A stretch of DNA of 64,000 nt from Parvibaculum sp002684405. GTDB lineage: Bacteria > Pseudomonadota > Alphaproteobacteria > Parvibaculales > Parvibaculaceae. Location of the stretch: assembly GCA_965140395.1 (NCBI GenBank), contig OZ223207.1, positions 372,001 through 436,000 of the forward strand. The letters run 5' to 3'. A program made the translations under genes and the position numbers. Positions 16,367 to 25,108 of the stretch are shown here, piece after piece (the stretch's first letter is position 1; the number at the start of each line of letters is the position of its first letter). The notes under the pieces were generated by a model. It saw nothing but the letters and a program-made list of their open reading frames with translations, had not been told where the DNA came from and ran no database searches.

Positions 16367-16446
16367 CTCTCGTTCCGCCTTCCTGAAGCTGTTTTCCTCA
16401 ATATGGGCGGAAATGGCGATGACGCAATTGAATTGTGGGGGGCAAT

Positions 16447-16470
16447 AAAAAGGGAGGCCGCAGCCTCCCT
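16447..16470 (-). terminator. Rho-independent terminator after the dienelactone hydrolase gene
   Basis: Read leftward: AGGGAGGC-TGCG-GCCTCCCTTTTT. A 7-8 bp stem followed by five T, 27 bases beyond the hydrolase stop; it ends the long leftward gene block. Confidence 0.85.
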
Positions 16471-16496
16471 CCGAATTCCCGTTCTGTCCTATGCCG

Positions 16497-17186
16497 TCAC
16501 GACCCGTCGAAAAGCGCCAGCGTGCGGTCGAGCGCCAGGTCGGCAGCGGTCTTGTCGTAATTGTTGCGGCGGTCGGAATTGAAGCCGTGGTCCGCGTCAT
16601 AGACATAGACCTTCACTTCCGGGTGCTTCGCCTCGACATCGCGCACGACGTCCATCGGGATCGAGTGATCCTTCTCGCCGAAATGACAGATGGTGGGGCA
16701 TTTCGGCATTTCGTCGATGAAGTCCTTGATGGCGCCGCCATAATAGCAGGAGGCCGCGTCGAGGCCCTTGGCGCGGCAGGCCGCGAGCCAGCTCACAGAG
16801 CCGCCATAGCAATAGCCGGTGATGAAGACCTTCTTGTTTCCTTGCTCGCGCAGCTTGTCGATGCACATCTGCGTGTCGAGCACGGTGTTTTCGTAGGGGT
16901 TCTTTGCGCGCAGGTCGAGCGAGGTCTGGATATCTTCCTGGCTGTAGGTCGCCTTGAAGTCCTTCTCCTGCCGGTCGTAGAGCTGCGGCGAGATCACGTC
17001 GAAGCCGCGCGCGGCATATTCGTCGCACAGATCCTTGATGTGATCGGTAACGCCGAAGATTTCCATGATGAGGACGAGACCGGCCTTGCTGCCGCCCGGG
17101 CGGGTGCCTTCCGCCTTCACGCTGTAGCAAAGGATGTCCGCACCGTCGCCGCTTTTCAGCGTGATCATTTCACCCTTGTGAGCCAT
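16497..17186 (-). CDS. Dienelactone hydrolase family protein
   Basis: 229 residues of alpha/beta-hydrolase type. The nucleophile is the Cys of FITGYCYGGSVSWLA, and the typical Asp and His are in FGEKDHSIPMD and YDADHGFNSD. The family opens carboxymethylenebutenolide or similar lactones; the natural substrate here is unknown, and many such genes are general hydrolases. Closely follows the MaoC gene block, ribosome site GGAGAGGAC. Ends in a terminator. Confidence 0.9.
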   Translation of the reverse strand: MAHKGEMITLKSGDGADILCYSVKAEGTRPGGSKAGLVLIMEIFGVTDHIKDLCDEYAARGFDVISPQLYDRQEKDFKATYSQEDIQTSLDLRAKNPYENTVLDTQMCIDKLREQGNKKVFITGYCYGGSVSWLAACRAKGLDAASCYYGGAIKDFIDEMPKCPTICHFGEKDHSIPMDVVRDVEAKHPEVKVYVYDADHGFNSDRRNNYDKTAADLALDRTLALFDGS

Positions 17187-17208
17187 GTCCTCTCCTCCCT
17201 GGTTCGTT

Positions 17209-17685
17209 TTATGGATGGTCCCGCTTTTGTATGAGACCCTGGCCGATGAAGCTCATCACCAGTTCGCCGTTCTGGTTCACGCCTTTGTTGAGGCTGCGAA
17301 CGATGCCGAGATTGGGCCTGCTTTTGAGGTCGACCTTCTCGATCACCTCGGTCGAATAGGTAATCCTATCACCCGCGCGCACCGGTGTCGGCCATTTGAG
17401 CTCGAGAAAACCGGGGGAGGGGCCGCCGGGCGGGCTGCCGTCGTCCTCGCCTTTGCGGGCTTTCTCCGCGATGCGGCTCTTCACCATCAGCTTCATCCAG
17501 ACCGAGCAGGTATGCCAGCCGCTGGCAATGAGCCCGCCATAGGCGCTGGCCTTCGCGGTTTCTTCGTCGGTGTGAAAGGGCTGCGGGTCGAACTTCGCCG
17601 CAAAGGAGACGATGTCGTCGGCCTCGAATGTGTAGTTGCCGAGTTCCGTCTTTTCGCCGATCGCGATGTCTTCGAACCAGGGCAT
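17209..17685 (-). CDS. MaoC family (R)-hydratase, second of a tandem pair
   Basis: 158 residues from MPWFEDIAIGEKTELGNYTF. A single hot-dog domain with the hydratase-2 motif FDPQPFHTDEETAKASAYGGLIASGWHT (Asp and His of the catalytic dyad in D-P-Q-P-F-H). Overlaps the preceding MaoC stop by one base (TGATG), so it is translationally coupled to it. The pair may form a heterodimer acting on an enoyl-CoA; substrate unknown. Confidence 0.9.
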   Translation of the reverse strand: MPWFEDIAIGEKTELGNYTFEADDIVSFAAKFDPQPFHTDEETAKASAYGGLIASGWHTCSVWMKLMVKSRIAEKARKGEDDGSPPGGPSPGFLELKWPTPVRAGDRITYSTEVIEKVDLKSRPNLGIVRSLNKGVNQNGELVMSFIGQGLIQKRDHP

Positions 17686-18170
17686 CAGGCCGCTCCCCCT
17701 GTTTCGACCGGCGCGGACGGATCGCGGCGCGCATACATGGCCCAGCCCGTCATCAGCAGGCAGACCTCGTCCTTCTGGTTGACGAGTTCGGTGCGGAATT
17801 TGGTCAGGCCCATTTCCGGGCGGCTTTTCGAGGCGCGGCGGTCGATGCAGGTGTTGCGCACCCGGAGAACGTCGTCGACATAGACGGGCTTCTGCCAACG
17901 CACCTCATCCACGCCGGGCGCGCCCAGCGAGGCGCTTTGCAGGATGTAGCCGTCGCACATCATGCGCATCAGCATGGCGCAGCTATGCCAGCCGCTGGCG
18001 CAGAGCCCGCCGAGAATGGAGGCCGCGCCGGCCTTTTCGTCGAGATGGAAGGGCTGGGGATCGTAGTCCTTGGCAAAGTCGACGATCTCTTCGCGCGTGA
18101 CGTGCTTCTCGCCGAATTCGCGGGTTTCGCCCGGTACGAAATCTTCCCAGTAGAGTTCCGGCTCGCTCAT
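17685..18170 (-). CDS. MaoC family (R)-hydratase, first of a tandem pair
   Basis: 161 residues. Same fold and motif as its downstream neighbour: YDPQPFHLDEKAGAASILGG and CASGWHSCAM. The two are clearly related, so a local duplication that has diverged is likely. Starts 9 bases after the ychF stop, hence part of the leftward prs-rplY-pth-ychF block. Confidence 0.9.
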   Translation of the reverse strand: MSEPELYWEDFVPGETREFGEKHVTREEIVDFAKDYDPQPFHLDEKAGAASILGGLCASGWHSCAMLMRMMCDGYILQSASLGAPGVDEVRWQKPVYVDDVLRVRNTCIDRRASKSRPEMGLTKFRTELVNQKDEVCLLMTGWAMYARRDPSAPVETGGAA

Positions 18171-18179
18171 GCCACCCTC

Positions 18180-19289
18180 TTAGTTTGCGAAGCGGAAATG
18201 CATCACGTCGCCGTCATGCACCAGATATTCCTTGCCTTCGAGCCGCATCTTGCCCGCATCCTTCGCGCCGGTTTCGCCACCCAGCGAAACGAAGTCGTCA
18301 TAGGCGATGGTTTCCGCCCGGATGAAGCCCTTCTCGAAATCGGTATGGATGACACCCGCCGCCGCCGGCGCGAGCGTGCCGCGCGTGATGGTCCAGGCGC
18401 GGGTTTCCTTCGGGCCGCAGGTGAAATAGGTGATGAGGTCGAGCAGCGTGTAGCCCGCGCGGATGAGGCGGTCGAGGCCCGCTTCCTCCAGCCCCAGCGT
18501 TTCGAGATATTCCGCGCGCTCCTCATTGGGGAGCTGCGCAATCTCTTCCTCGATGCGGGCGGAGATGACGACGGCTTCCGCGCCTTCGGCGCTTGCGCGT
18601 TCCATCACGCGTTCGGAGTGCTTGTTGCCGGTGCTGGCGGCCTCTTCGTCTACATTGCAGACATAGAGCACGGGCTTTGCCGTCAGAAGCTGCAGCATCT
18701 CCCATGCCTTGCGGTCTTCCTCGGAGATCTTGCCGTCCGCCATCGCGGTGCGGGCAGGGCGGCCCTCACGCAGATAGGTCAGCGCGGTTTCAACGAGGGC
18801 GAGAAGCTGCTTTGCTTCCTTGTCGCCGGTCTTCGCCTTCTTCTCGAGCGTGACGGTGCGCTTTTCCAGGCTTTCAAGGTCGGCCAGCATCAGTTCCGTT
18901 TCGACGATGTCGGCGTCTTCCAGCGGGTCCACCCGGCCTTCGACATGGGTTACGTCGCCGTCTTCAAAGCAGCGCAGCACATAGGCGATCGCGTCCACTT
19001 CGCGGATATTGGCGAGGAACTGGTTGCCGAGACCTTCGCCCTTGGAGGCGCCCTTCACCAGGCCTGCAATGTCCACGAAGGTGAGGCGGGTGGGGATGAT
19101 CTCCTTGGAGCCCGCCGTTGCGGCGAGTTTGGGGAGGCGCGGATCGGGCACCGCCACTTCGCCGACATTGGGCTCGATGGTGCAGAAGGGATAGTTCGCG
19201 GCCTGGGCGGACGCGGTCTGTGTCAGCGCATTGAAGAGCGTGGACTTGCCCACATTGGGAAGGCCGACAATGCCGCATTTGAAGCCCAT
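18180..19289 (-). CDS. ychF: Redox-regulated ATPase YchF (Obg-like)
   Basis: 369 residues. G1 GLPNVGKSTLFNALT (9-23), switch region NYPFCTIEPNVGEV, G3 DIAGLVKGASKGEGLGNQFL, the NVDE-type altered G4 motif that gives ATP preference, and the C-terminal TGS domain ending HFRFAN. YchF binds ribosomes and is linked to stress adaptation. Lies 17 bases after pth, the usual pth-ychF pairing. Confidence 0.96.
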   Translation of the reverse strand: MGFKCGIVGLPNVGKSTLFNALTQTASAQAANYPFCTIEPNVGEVAVPDPRLPKLAATAGSKEIIPTRLTFVDIAGLVKGASKGEGLGNQFLANIREVDAIAYVLRCFEDGDVTHVEGRVDPLEDADIVETELMLADLESLEKRTVTLEKKAKTGDKEAKQLLALVETALTYLREGRPARTAMADGKISEEDRKAWEMLQLLTAKPVLYVCNVDEEAASTGNKHSERVMERASAEGAEAVVISARIEEEIAQLPNEERAEYLETLGLEEAGLDRLIRAGYTLLDLITYFTCGPKETRAWTITRGTLAPAAAGVIHTDFEKGFIRAETIAYDDFVSLGGETGAKDAGKMRLEGKEYLVHDGDVMHFRFAN

Positions 19290-19306
19290 GATGAGGTCTC
19301 TTTCGT

Positions 19307-19927
19307 TTACTCGTTCGGTTTCTTGTCGCTTGCCGGTTTGGCCTTTTTGGGCGGCTCCGGATGGATCGCCAGATGCACCTTGTTGGCGAAGGTCGCATCC
19401 TTGCCTTCCGCCAGCATCGGCGCTGCGTCCGCGATGGCGTCCAGCATGGCGTCGAGCCAGTCGGCATGCTGCGCCTTTGAAAAATCGCCCAGCACGTAAG
19501 GCATGACCGCGTCCTTGTGCCCGGGATGGCCGATGCCGATACGGACCCGGCGGAATTCGGGGCCGATATGCGAGGCGATGGAGCGGATGCCGTTATGACC
19601 CGCCGCGCCGCCACCCGTCTTTATACGGATCTTTCCGGGGTCGAGGTCCAGCTCGTCATACATCACCACCACATCGGCAGGCGAGAGCTTGAAGAAGCGC
19701 ATCGCCTCGCCGACCGCGCGGCCGCTTTCGTTCATATAGGTGTTCGGTTTCATCACCAGCACCTTCTCGCCGGAAAGCGTGCCCTCCGAGACCATGGCCT
19801 GGAAGCGCGCGCGCTCGGGCGAAAAGGAATGGCGGCGGATGATCGCATCCGCCGCCATGAATCCGACATTGTGTCTGTTGCGGGCGTATTTCGCGCCCGG
19901 ATTGCCAAGGCCGACAAGGAGCAGCAT
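19307..19927 (-). CDS. pth: Peptidyl-tRNA hydrolase
   Basis: 206 residues. N-terminus LLLVGLGNPGAKYARNRHNVGF contains the catalytic His, followed by MKPNTYMNESGRAV and GGGAAGHNGIRSI. It frees tRNA from drop-off peptidyl-tRNAs. Follows rplY by 24 bases in the common rplY-pth-ychF order. A Lys/Pro-rich tail (PEPPKKAKPASDKKPNE) extends beyond the catalytic fold. Confidence 0.96.
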   Translation of the reverse strand: MLLLVGLGNPGAKYARNRHNVGFMAADAIIRRHSFSPERARFQAMVSEGTLSGEKVLVMKPNTYMNESGRAVGEAMRFFKLSPADVVVMYDELDLDPGKIRIKTGGGAAGHNGIRSIASHIGPEFRRVRIGIGHPGHKDAVMPYVLGDFSKAQHADWLDAMLDAIADAAPMLAEGKDATFANKVHLAIHPEPPKKAKPASDKKPNE

Positions 19928-19951
19928 GTCGCCCCGCGCCCCCGGCCGCCC

Positions 19952-20623
19952 TTACTCTTCCGAGCCGGAAGAGCCTTCGCCGCCTTCTTCCGCGGCAGGC
20001 GCTTCTTCCGCGGCTTCGGCCTCTTCGGCCCCTTCCTCGGATTCGGCAGACTGCACGGAGGCAGGCATCGCGATGGTGGCGATGGTGAAGTCGCGGTCGG
20101 CAATGGCCGGTTCCACCTTGGTCGGCAGCTTCACCGACGAGATGTGGATCGAGTCGCCCATTTCGTAGCCGGCGAGGTCGATCTCGATGGATTCGGGAAT
20201 GGAGGAGGCCGGGCAGACGAGGTCCACTTCATGGCGAACGACGTTCAGCACGCCGCCGGCCTTGAGGCCCGGCGAGGCTTCTTCGTTCACGAAGTGAACC
20301 GGGATCGCCACGGTGATGGTGGCGTTCTTGCCAAGACGCAGGAAATCGATGTGGATGATGAAGTCGCGCACCGGCTCCAGCTGCACGTCACGCGGAATGA
20401 CATGTTCCTTCTTGCCGTCGACCTCGATGTCGAGCGTGTGCGAGAGGAAAGTACCCGTGTGATAGAGCTTCGAGACCTCTTTGTAGCTGAGGTCGATCAG
20501 GATGGGGGACTTCTTGTCGCCGTAAATCACGGCGGGGACCCGGCCTTCGCGGCGGAGAGAACGAACAGCCCCCTTGCTGGTCTTCTCGCGCGAACGGGCC
20601 TCGAGCTTGAGCGTCTCGGCCAT
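19952..20623 (-). CDS. rplY: 50S ribosomal protein L25/general stress protein Ctc
   Basis: 223 residues, the long (Ctc) form. N-terminal 5S-rRNA-binding domain with EARSREKTSKGAVRSLRREG and PAVIYGD, then the C-terminal TL5/Ctc domain with GGVLNVVRHEVDLVCPAS and DLAGYEMGDSIHIS. An acidic, Glu/Ala-rich tail ends the protein. TTGGAGAAATTGAA is the ribosome site. Second gene after prs in the order prs-rplY-pth-ychF. Confidence 0.96.
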   Translation of the reverse strand: MAETLKLEARSREKTSKGAVRSLRREGRVPAVIYGDKKSPILIDLSYKEVSKLYHTGTFLSHTLDIEVDGKKEHVIPRDVQLEPVRDFIIHIDFLRLGKNATITVAIPVHFVNEEASPGLKAGGVLNVVRHEVDLVCPASSIPESIEIDLAGYEMGDSIHISSVKLPTKVEPAIADRDFTIATIAMPASVQSAESEEGAEEAEAAEEAPAAEEGGEGSSGSEE

Positions 20624-20774
20624 TTCAATTTCTCCAATAAAAACGGGACCTTGGCGGCCCTCGATGATGTCTGCATATCTCCTCCAGGGGTGTGGAAGTG
20701 CAGACAGGCCCGCCTTATAGCGCCGGAGAGCGGAAAACTCAACCGGCAGCGGGAGTTATCCGAAATCGGGAAGA

Positions 20775-21707
20775 TCAGTCGAACAGGCTGGAAACCGAGC
20801 GTTCCTCGGCCGTACGCAGCATCGCTTCGCCGATCAGCGGGGCGATGGAGACGACGCGGATATTGGAGGAAACGCGGACCGCTTCGGTTGCATGGATCGA
20901 GTCGGTGATGACGAGTTCCTTCAGCGCCGAGGCGGAGACGCGGGCCACCGCGCCGCCCGACAGCACGCCATGCGTCACATAGGCGGACACCTGCGTCGCG
21001 CCCTGATCGAGCAGGGCCTGGGCGGCGTTGCAGAGCGTCCCGGCGCTGTCCACGATGTCGTCGACCAGGATACAGGAGCGGCCCTTCACGTCGCCGATGA
21101 TGTTCATGACTTCCGACTCGCCCGCGCGTTCGCGGCGCTTGTCCACGATGGCGAGGTCGGCGTCGATCCGCTTGGCGATGGCGCGGGCGCGCACAACGCC
21201 GCCCACGTCCGGCGAGACCACCATCAGCTTTTCGCCGTCATAATGGTTCTGGATGTCGCTGGTCAGCACGGGCGCGGCAAAGAGGTTGTCGGTGGGGATG
21301 TCGAAAAAGCCCTGGATCTGCCCGGCATGGAGGTCGAGCGTCAGCACGCGGTCGGCCCCCGCCGTGGTCACCAGATTGGCAACGAGCTTTGCCGAGATCG
21401 GCGTGCGGGCCTGCGGTTTGCGGTCCTGACGGGCATAGCCGAAATAGGGCAGAACCGCCGTGATGCGCTTGGCCGAGGCGCGTTTCAGCGCATCGATGAT
21501 GATCAGCAGTTCCATCAGATGGTCGTTGGCGGGGTAGGAGGTCGACTGGATGACGAACACATCCTCGCCGCGGACGTTCTCCTGGATCTCCACGAATACT
21601 TCCATATCCGCGAAGCGCCGAACGACCGATTTTGTCAGCGGCAGGTTGAGGTAAGCGGCAATCGCCTCGGCGAGCGCCCGGTTCGAGTTACCAGCGACGA
21701 GTTTCAT
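20775..21707 (-). CDS. prs: Ribose-phosphate pyrophosphokinase
   Basis: 310 residues. Signatures: RFADMEVFVEIQENVRGEDVF, FGYARQDRKPQARTPISAK, DLHAGQIQGFFDIP, and the PRPP-binding CILVDDIVDSAGTLCNAA. It makes PRPP from ribose-5-phosphate and ATP, the sugar donor that Apt at 13.5 kb also uses. First gene of the rplY-pth-ychF block, 151 bases upstream of rplY. Confidence 0.97.
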   Translation of the reverse strand: MKLVAGNSNRALAEAIAAYLNLPLTKSVVRRFADMEVFVEIQENVRGEDVFVIQSTSYPANDHLMELLIIIDALKRASAKRITAVLPYFGYARQDRKPQARTPISAKLVANLVTTAGADRVLTLDLHAGQIQGFFDIPTDNLFAAPVLTSDIQNHYDGEKLMVVSPDVGGVVRARAIAKRIDADLAIVDKRRERAGESEVMNIIGDVKGRSCILVDDIVDSAGTLCNAAQALLDQGATQVSAYVTHGVLSGGAVARVSASALKELVITDSIHATEAVRVSSNIRVVSIAPLIGEAMLRTAEERSVSSLFD

Positions 21708-21881
21708 GGCGTTACCCCTGACCGTCGGTCAGGGAATGTACCCCCGACGCGAGCCCCAACAGAAAATCGCCGCCCGGACATGACGCTTGAAGACGTGACG
21801 TTCCGATGACGGCGCGAGCGCGTTTTAGCAAGGGGGCCGGGAGGTGTAAACATATGTCCGGCTCTGCTTTCCATGCTTTCG

Positions 21882-23075
21882 TCAGCCCTGAGCGGCTATT
21901 TTGTCCGGGGTGGGCGCGATGAGCTTCAGAATTCCCTCGGCGGCGGCGCGGGCGGCCTGATTGGCAAGCGGGCCCCACCGGCCTGCGATGGCGGCGGCCT
22001 CGACGGCCCGGGTCTGGCGAACTTCGCCCAGTTTCGTGCCCTGCGGGCCCGTGAGCACCCAGCGGATGGAGACATCCGTCTGCCCGTCATTGCGCGAGGC
22101 CGTCACGACTTCTCCCGTTACCTTGTAGGGACCGCCCGTCATATCCGCCAGACGGCCCTTCAGCTTTTCGGACAGTGCCTTTTCCATGGCCGCGGTCAGC
22201 GCGCGGTCGCCATCGCCGGGGGCGGGGGCGACGTCGATGCGGAAGGGCGAGGCGGAGGCGAGCCTTTGTCCCGGTCCGCCCTTGCCGTCGGGTGTCGTGT
22301 CCGGCAGGTCGGGCCTTATGCTGCCGGTCACGAGAGCGTCGTCGGCGTCATTTCCGGCCGGGGCTTTCATGGCCACCATGCTGGCGGCGGCGGTCGCCGG
22401 GGCTTCCCGGTTCGCCTCATACCAATGCGACAGCCGGGCCATGCTTTCGCTCGCCAGCCGTTCCATATCTTCCTGCCGGACCCGCTGCCAGACATTGGAT
22501 TGGGCGGATCCGGCGCCGTCTCCGCCCTGCGAGGCGGGTTTTACCGCCGCCGGTCCGGTGGCGCGGGCTTCCGTCACCACGCGGTGGAGCCGGACATCGC
22601 CTTTCCCGTGAAGGTCGATGACGGCAATCAGGTAAACGCCTTCCAGCCCCTGTCCGGCGCCCAGGGCGCCGCGCAGCGTGTAGTCCCCGCCTGCTGCCGC
22701 GTCATCGGCTTCCAGAGGCAGCTTGTCCTGCCGGGCCTGGCGGGTGAGGAGGGTGCTGAATATCTGTGCGGCGGCTTCCGGCGTGTCGCGCACGGCGCGG
22801 ATTTCAACCGGGTCGGAGGATTTCGTTTGCGCGGTGGCCGCGTCCGGCGGTGTGGGGGAGGCGGCCCCTGCCGGGGCGGCATTGTCGATACAGGCGGCAA
22901 AGACCATCAGCGCCAGTGCGCTTGCCATGCTGGCCCGGCGGGTGGCGGGCGAATTGTGCCGGTGCCGCTTGCGGCGGCCCTTGCCGATCCTGCCTTTGCT
23001 TGCTGCCGATACGGCCACGCCGGTCGTCCCCCTGAATGTGCCGGGCCTCGCCCTGTCTTTAAGGGGGCGGCACAT
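21882..23075 (-). CDS. Conserved exported protein of unknown function
   Basis: Up to 397 residues; family not named. After a very basic segment (RRKRHRHNSPATRR) there is one hydrophobic stretch, MASALALMVFAACIDNAAPA, that reads as a signal peptide, possibly a lipoprotein one with Cys after FAA. The mature part is Ala/Pro-rich, then a conserved-looking C-terminal half with FRIDVAPAPGDGDRALTAAM and VSIRWVLTGPQGTKLGEVRQ. The true start may be the ATG at 22928, just before the hydrophobic stretch. It sits between pgeF and prs; an envelope location is inferred only from the signal. Confidence 0.75.
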   Translation of the reverse strand: MCRPLKDRARPGTFRGTTGVAVSAASKGRIGKGRRKRHRHNSPATRRASMASALALMVFAACIDNAAPAGAASPTPPDAATAQTKSSDPVEIRAVRDTPEAAAQIFSTLLTRQARQDKLPLEADDAAAGGDYTLRGALGAGQGLEGVYLIAVIDLHGKGDVRLHRVVTEARATGPAAVKPASQGGDGAGSAQSNVWQRVRQEDMERLASESMARLSHWYEANREAPATAAASMVAMKAPAGNDADDALVTGSIRPDLPDTTPDGKGGPGQRLASASPFRIDVAPAPGDGDRALTAAMEKALSEKLKGRLADMTGGPYKVTGEVVTASRNDGQTDVSIRWVLTGPQGTKLGEVRQTRAVEAAAIAGRWGPLANQAARAAAEGILKLIAPTPDKIAAQG

Positions 23076-23131
23076 TTCGTCGATTCGGTTCGAATCTTAC
23101 CGCGATTCGGGGGAATTCGACCGTTTGCCTC

Positions 23132-23950
23132 CTAGTCGGCGGGGCGCAGCATGATCGCCGATATCTGGCGGCCGTAATCTTTCTCCTTCCGGTGGACCGC
23201 CCGGCGATAGGAGAAAAAGCGTTTTTCTTCCTGATAGGTGCAGTGGCCGGTCACCGCCACGCTCGCCAGATCGGCCTTGTGCAGGCGCGCTTCCACATAT
23301 CCGGGCAGATCGAACATGAAATGCCCGTCCCGCGCGGAGGGCTGGAACCATTCGGCATTGCCGGGATCGGCGTCCATGAAATTGCCGTGGAACTCCGGCC
23401 CGACCTCATAGGCATCGAAGGAAATGCAGGGGCCGACCGCGGCGGCGATCCGGTTGTGCTGCGCGCCGCGTTTTTCCATCTCGGCGATCGTCGCTTCCAG
23501 TATGCCGGAAAAGGCGCCTTTCCAGCCGGCATGGGCGGCGCCCACGATCCGGGCCTGCTTGTCGGCGAAAAGCACCGGTGCGCAATCGGCGGTCAGGATA
23601 CCGAGCGCGATCCCGGCCCGGTCCGTCACCATGGCGTCGGCCTCCGGTCCCTCGCCGGGCGCCCAGGCTTCGTCCACATAGACGCATCTGGCCGAATGCA
23701 CCTGATGCAGGGAGATGAGCTTCTCGCTGTCCCCGTGAAGCGACGTGGCCACACGTTTCCGGTTTGCCTGAACCGCTTCCTTCTTGTCGCTGGAGCCGAG
23801 GCCGCAATTGAGCGAGGCGTAGATACCCTTCGACACGCCGCCTTCACGGGTGAAGAAACCGTGCCGGAGATGCGACAGAACTTCCATGGCCTTGGCGGTC
23901 ACGGGGCGGGTTGCAAGCGCCGTTTCGGCGGATGTCAAACGAGTGGACAT
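23132..23950 (-). CDS. pgeF: Peptidoglycan editing factor PgeF (multicopper-like laccase domain)
   Basis: 272 residues. YfiH/DUF152 hallmarks: HQVHSARCVYVD, LTADCAPVLFAD, GAAHAGWKGAFSGI and AAVGPCISFDAYEVG, giving the Cys/His zinc site. In E. coli PgeF removes wrongly placed L-Ser from cell-wall precursors. I chose ATG 23950 because GGAGTAAAGCCC lies at proper spacing; the frame extends upstream to a GTG at 23971. It follows the methyltransferase gene with 39 bases between. Confidence 0.93.
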   Translation of the reverse strand: MSTRLTSAETALATRPVTAKAMEVLSHLRHGFFTREGGVSKGIYASLNCGLGSSDKKEAVQANRKRVATSLHGDSEKLISLHQVHSARCVYVDEAWAPGEGPEADAMVTDRAGIALGILTADCAPVLFADKQARIVGAAHAGWKGAFSGILEATIAEMEKRGAQHNRIAAAVGPCISFDAYEVGPEFHGNFMDADPGNAEWFQPSARDGHFMFDLPGYVEARLHKADLASVAVTGHCTYQEEKRFFSYRRAVHRKEKDYGRQISAIMLRPAD

Positions 23951-23989
23951 GGGCTTTACTCCAATCGCCACGAAGGCTCGCGGGTCGGT

Positions 23990-25108
23990 TCACGCACCGG
24001 TAAATCCGGCCGGCGGTTCCGCGCCGGCAGGGAGCAGCCCCAGCACCTTGAACAAGCTGCCCATCTGCTTCGGCGCGGTCAAGCGGTCGAGCGCGGTTTC
24101 GATGTCGCGGGCCTGGGAGGGCGATGCCTTGCGGGCCAGTGCTTCGGCGCGCGCCTGAATGCCGATTTCGGCGAGAAAGCGCCCCTGTTCGACGGGGCCG
24201 AATGTCGCGCCGCCGCCGGCCTGTGCAGCTGTCGCGATCATTTCGAAATCGACATGCGCCGTAATATCCGCCTCGCCGGGATTTTCCAGCGGGTCGGTAA
24301 AACCATGGCCCCGCATCGCCTGGAGCGTGTCGCCCGCCGCGCTTTTGGCGTGACCGTAGTCGATGATGAGCGCCGCGCCGCCTTGCTTTGCAATTCGCGC
24401 CGCCACTTCTTCGGCGACGGCGGTGGAGGCGGGGGAAAGTTCGGCGATGCTGCCGTCCGGCGCGTTGCGCGCCGCTTCGGGAATGACGCTCTCATTCTTC
24501 AGCGGGACGGGCGACAGCACGAAAGCAAAGCGCGGCGCATCGGCGCTCGCATCCTCAGCCATCGCCACATGCCGCTCGCACCAGCCTTGCGATGTTTTCA
24601 CGAACTGGCGGACGGGCAGTGCGTCGAAGAACTCGTTGGCGATGAGGAAGGTCGGACCTTCCGGCACATCCGCGAAACGATCATGCCAGTTGGCGTTCGG
24701 CACGCGGGCTTCCTGCTCGGCGCGGAGCGCGGGGCTCGTTTCGACGAAATGCACGTTCGCAGCGGTGGCCATGCCCGGCACGCTCTTCATCGCGCGTAAC
24801 GCGTCGGCCATCAGCGTGCCGCGTCCCGGCCCTAGTTCGACAAGGCGGAAGGGGGAGGGCGCACCTTGACGCATCCAGTTGTCGGCCAGCCACAACCCGA
24901 CCAGTTCGCCGAACATCTGGCTCACTTCCGGCGCGGTGATGAAGTCGCCTTTCGCGCCGAGCGGGTCACGCGTCATGTAGTAGCCATGATCGGGATGGCC
25001 GAGCGCGATGCCCATGAATTGCGAGACGGTGATCGGTCCCGTTTCCTCGATGAGCCGGGCGATATGCAATGCCAGCGGCGTCGGCGCGCCGCTACTTTGT
25101 GCCGTCAT
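23990..25108 (-). CDS. SAM-dependent methyltransferase, NDUFAF7/MidA family
   Basis: 372 residues. The N-terminus has IARLIEETGPITVSQFMGIALGHPDHGYYMTRDPLG followed by GDFITAPEVSQMFGEL and the SAM motif VELGPGRGTLMADALRA. In mitochondria the homologue NDUFAF7 methylates an arginine of complex I subunit NDUFS2; a similar job in bacteria is plausible but unproven. The start at 25108 overlaps the lgt stop by four bases, so translation is coupled. The lgt-methyltransferase-pgeF order is typical of alphaproteobacteria. Confidence 0.92.
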   Translation of the reverse strand: MTAQSSGAPTPLALHIARLIEETGPITVSQFMGIALGHPDHGYYMTRDPLGAKGDFITAPEVSQMFGELVGLWLADNWMRQGAPSPFRLVELGPGRGTLMADALRAMKSVPGMATAANVHFVETSPALRAEQEARVPNANWHDRFADVPEGPTFLIANEFFDALPVRQFVKTSQGWCERHVAMAEDASADAPRFAFVLSPVPLKNESVIPEAARNAPDGSIAELSPASTAVAEEVAARIAKQGGAALIIDYGHAKSAAGDTLQAMRGHGFTDPLENPGEADITAHVDFEMIATAAQAGGGATFGPVEQGRFLAEIGIQARAEALARKASPSQARDIETALDRLTAPKQMGSLFKVLGLLPAGAEPPAGFTGA

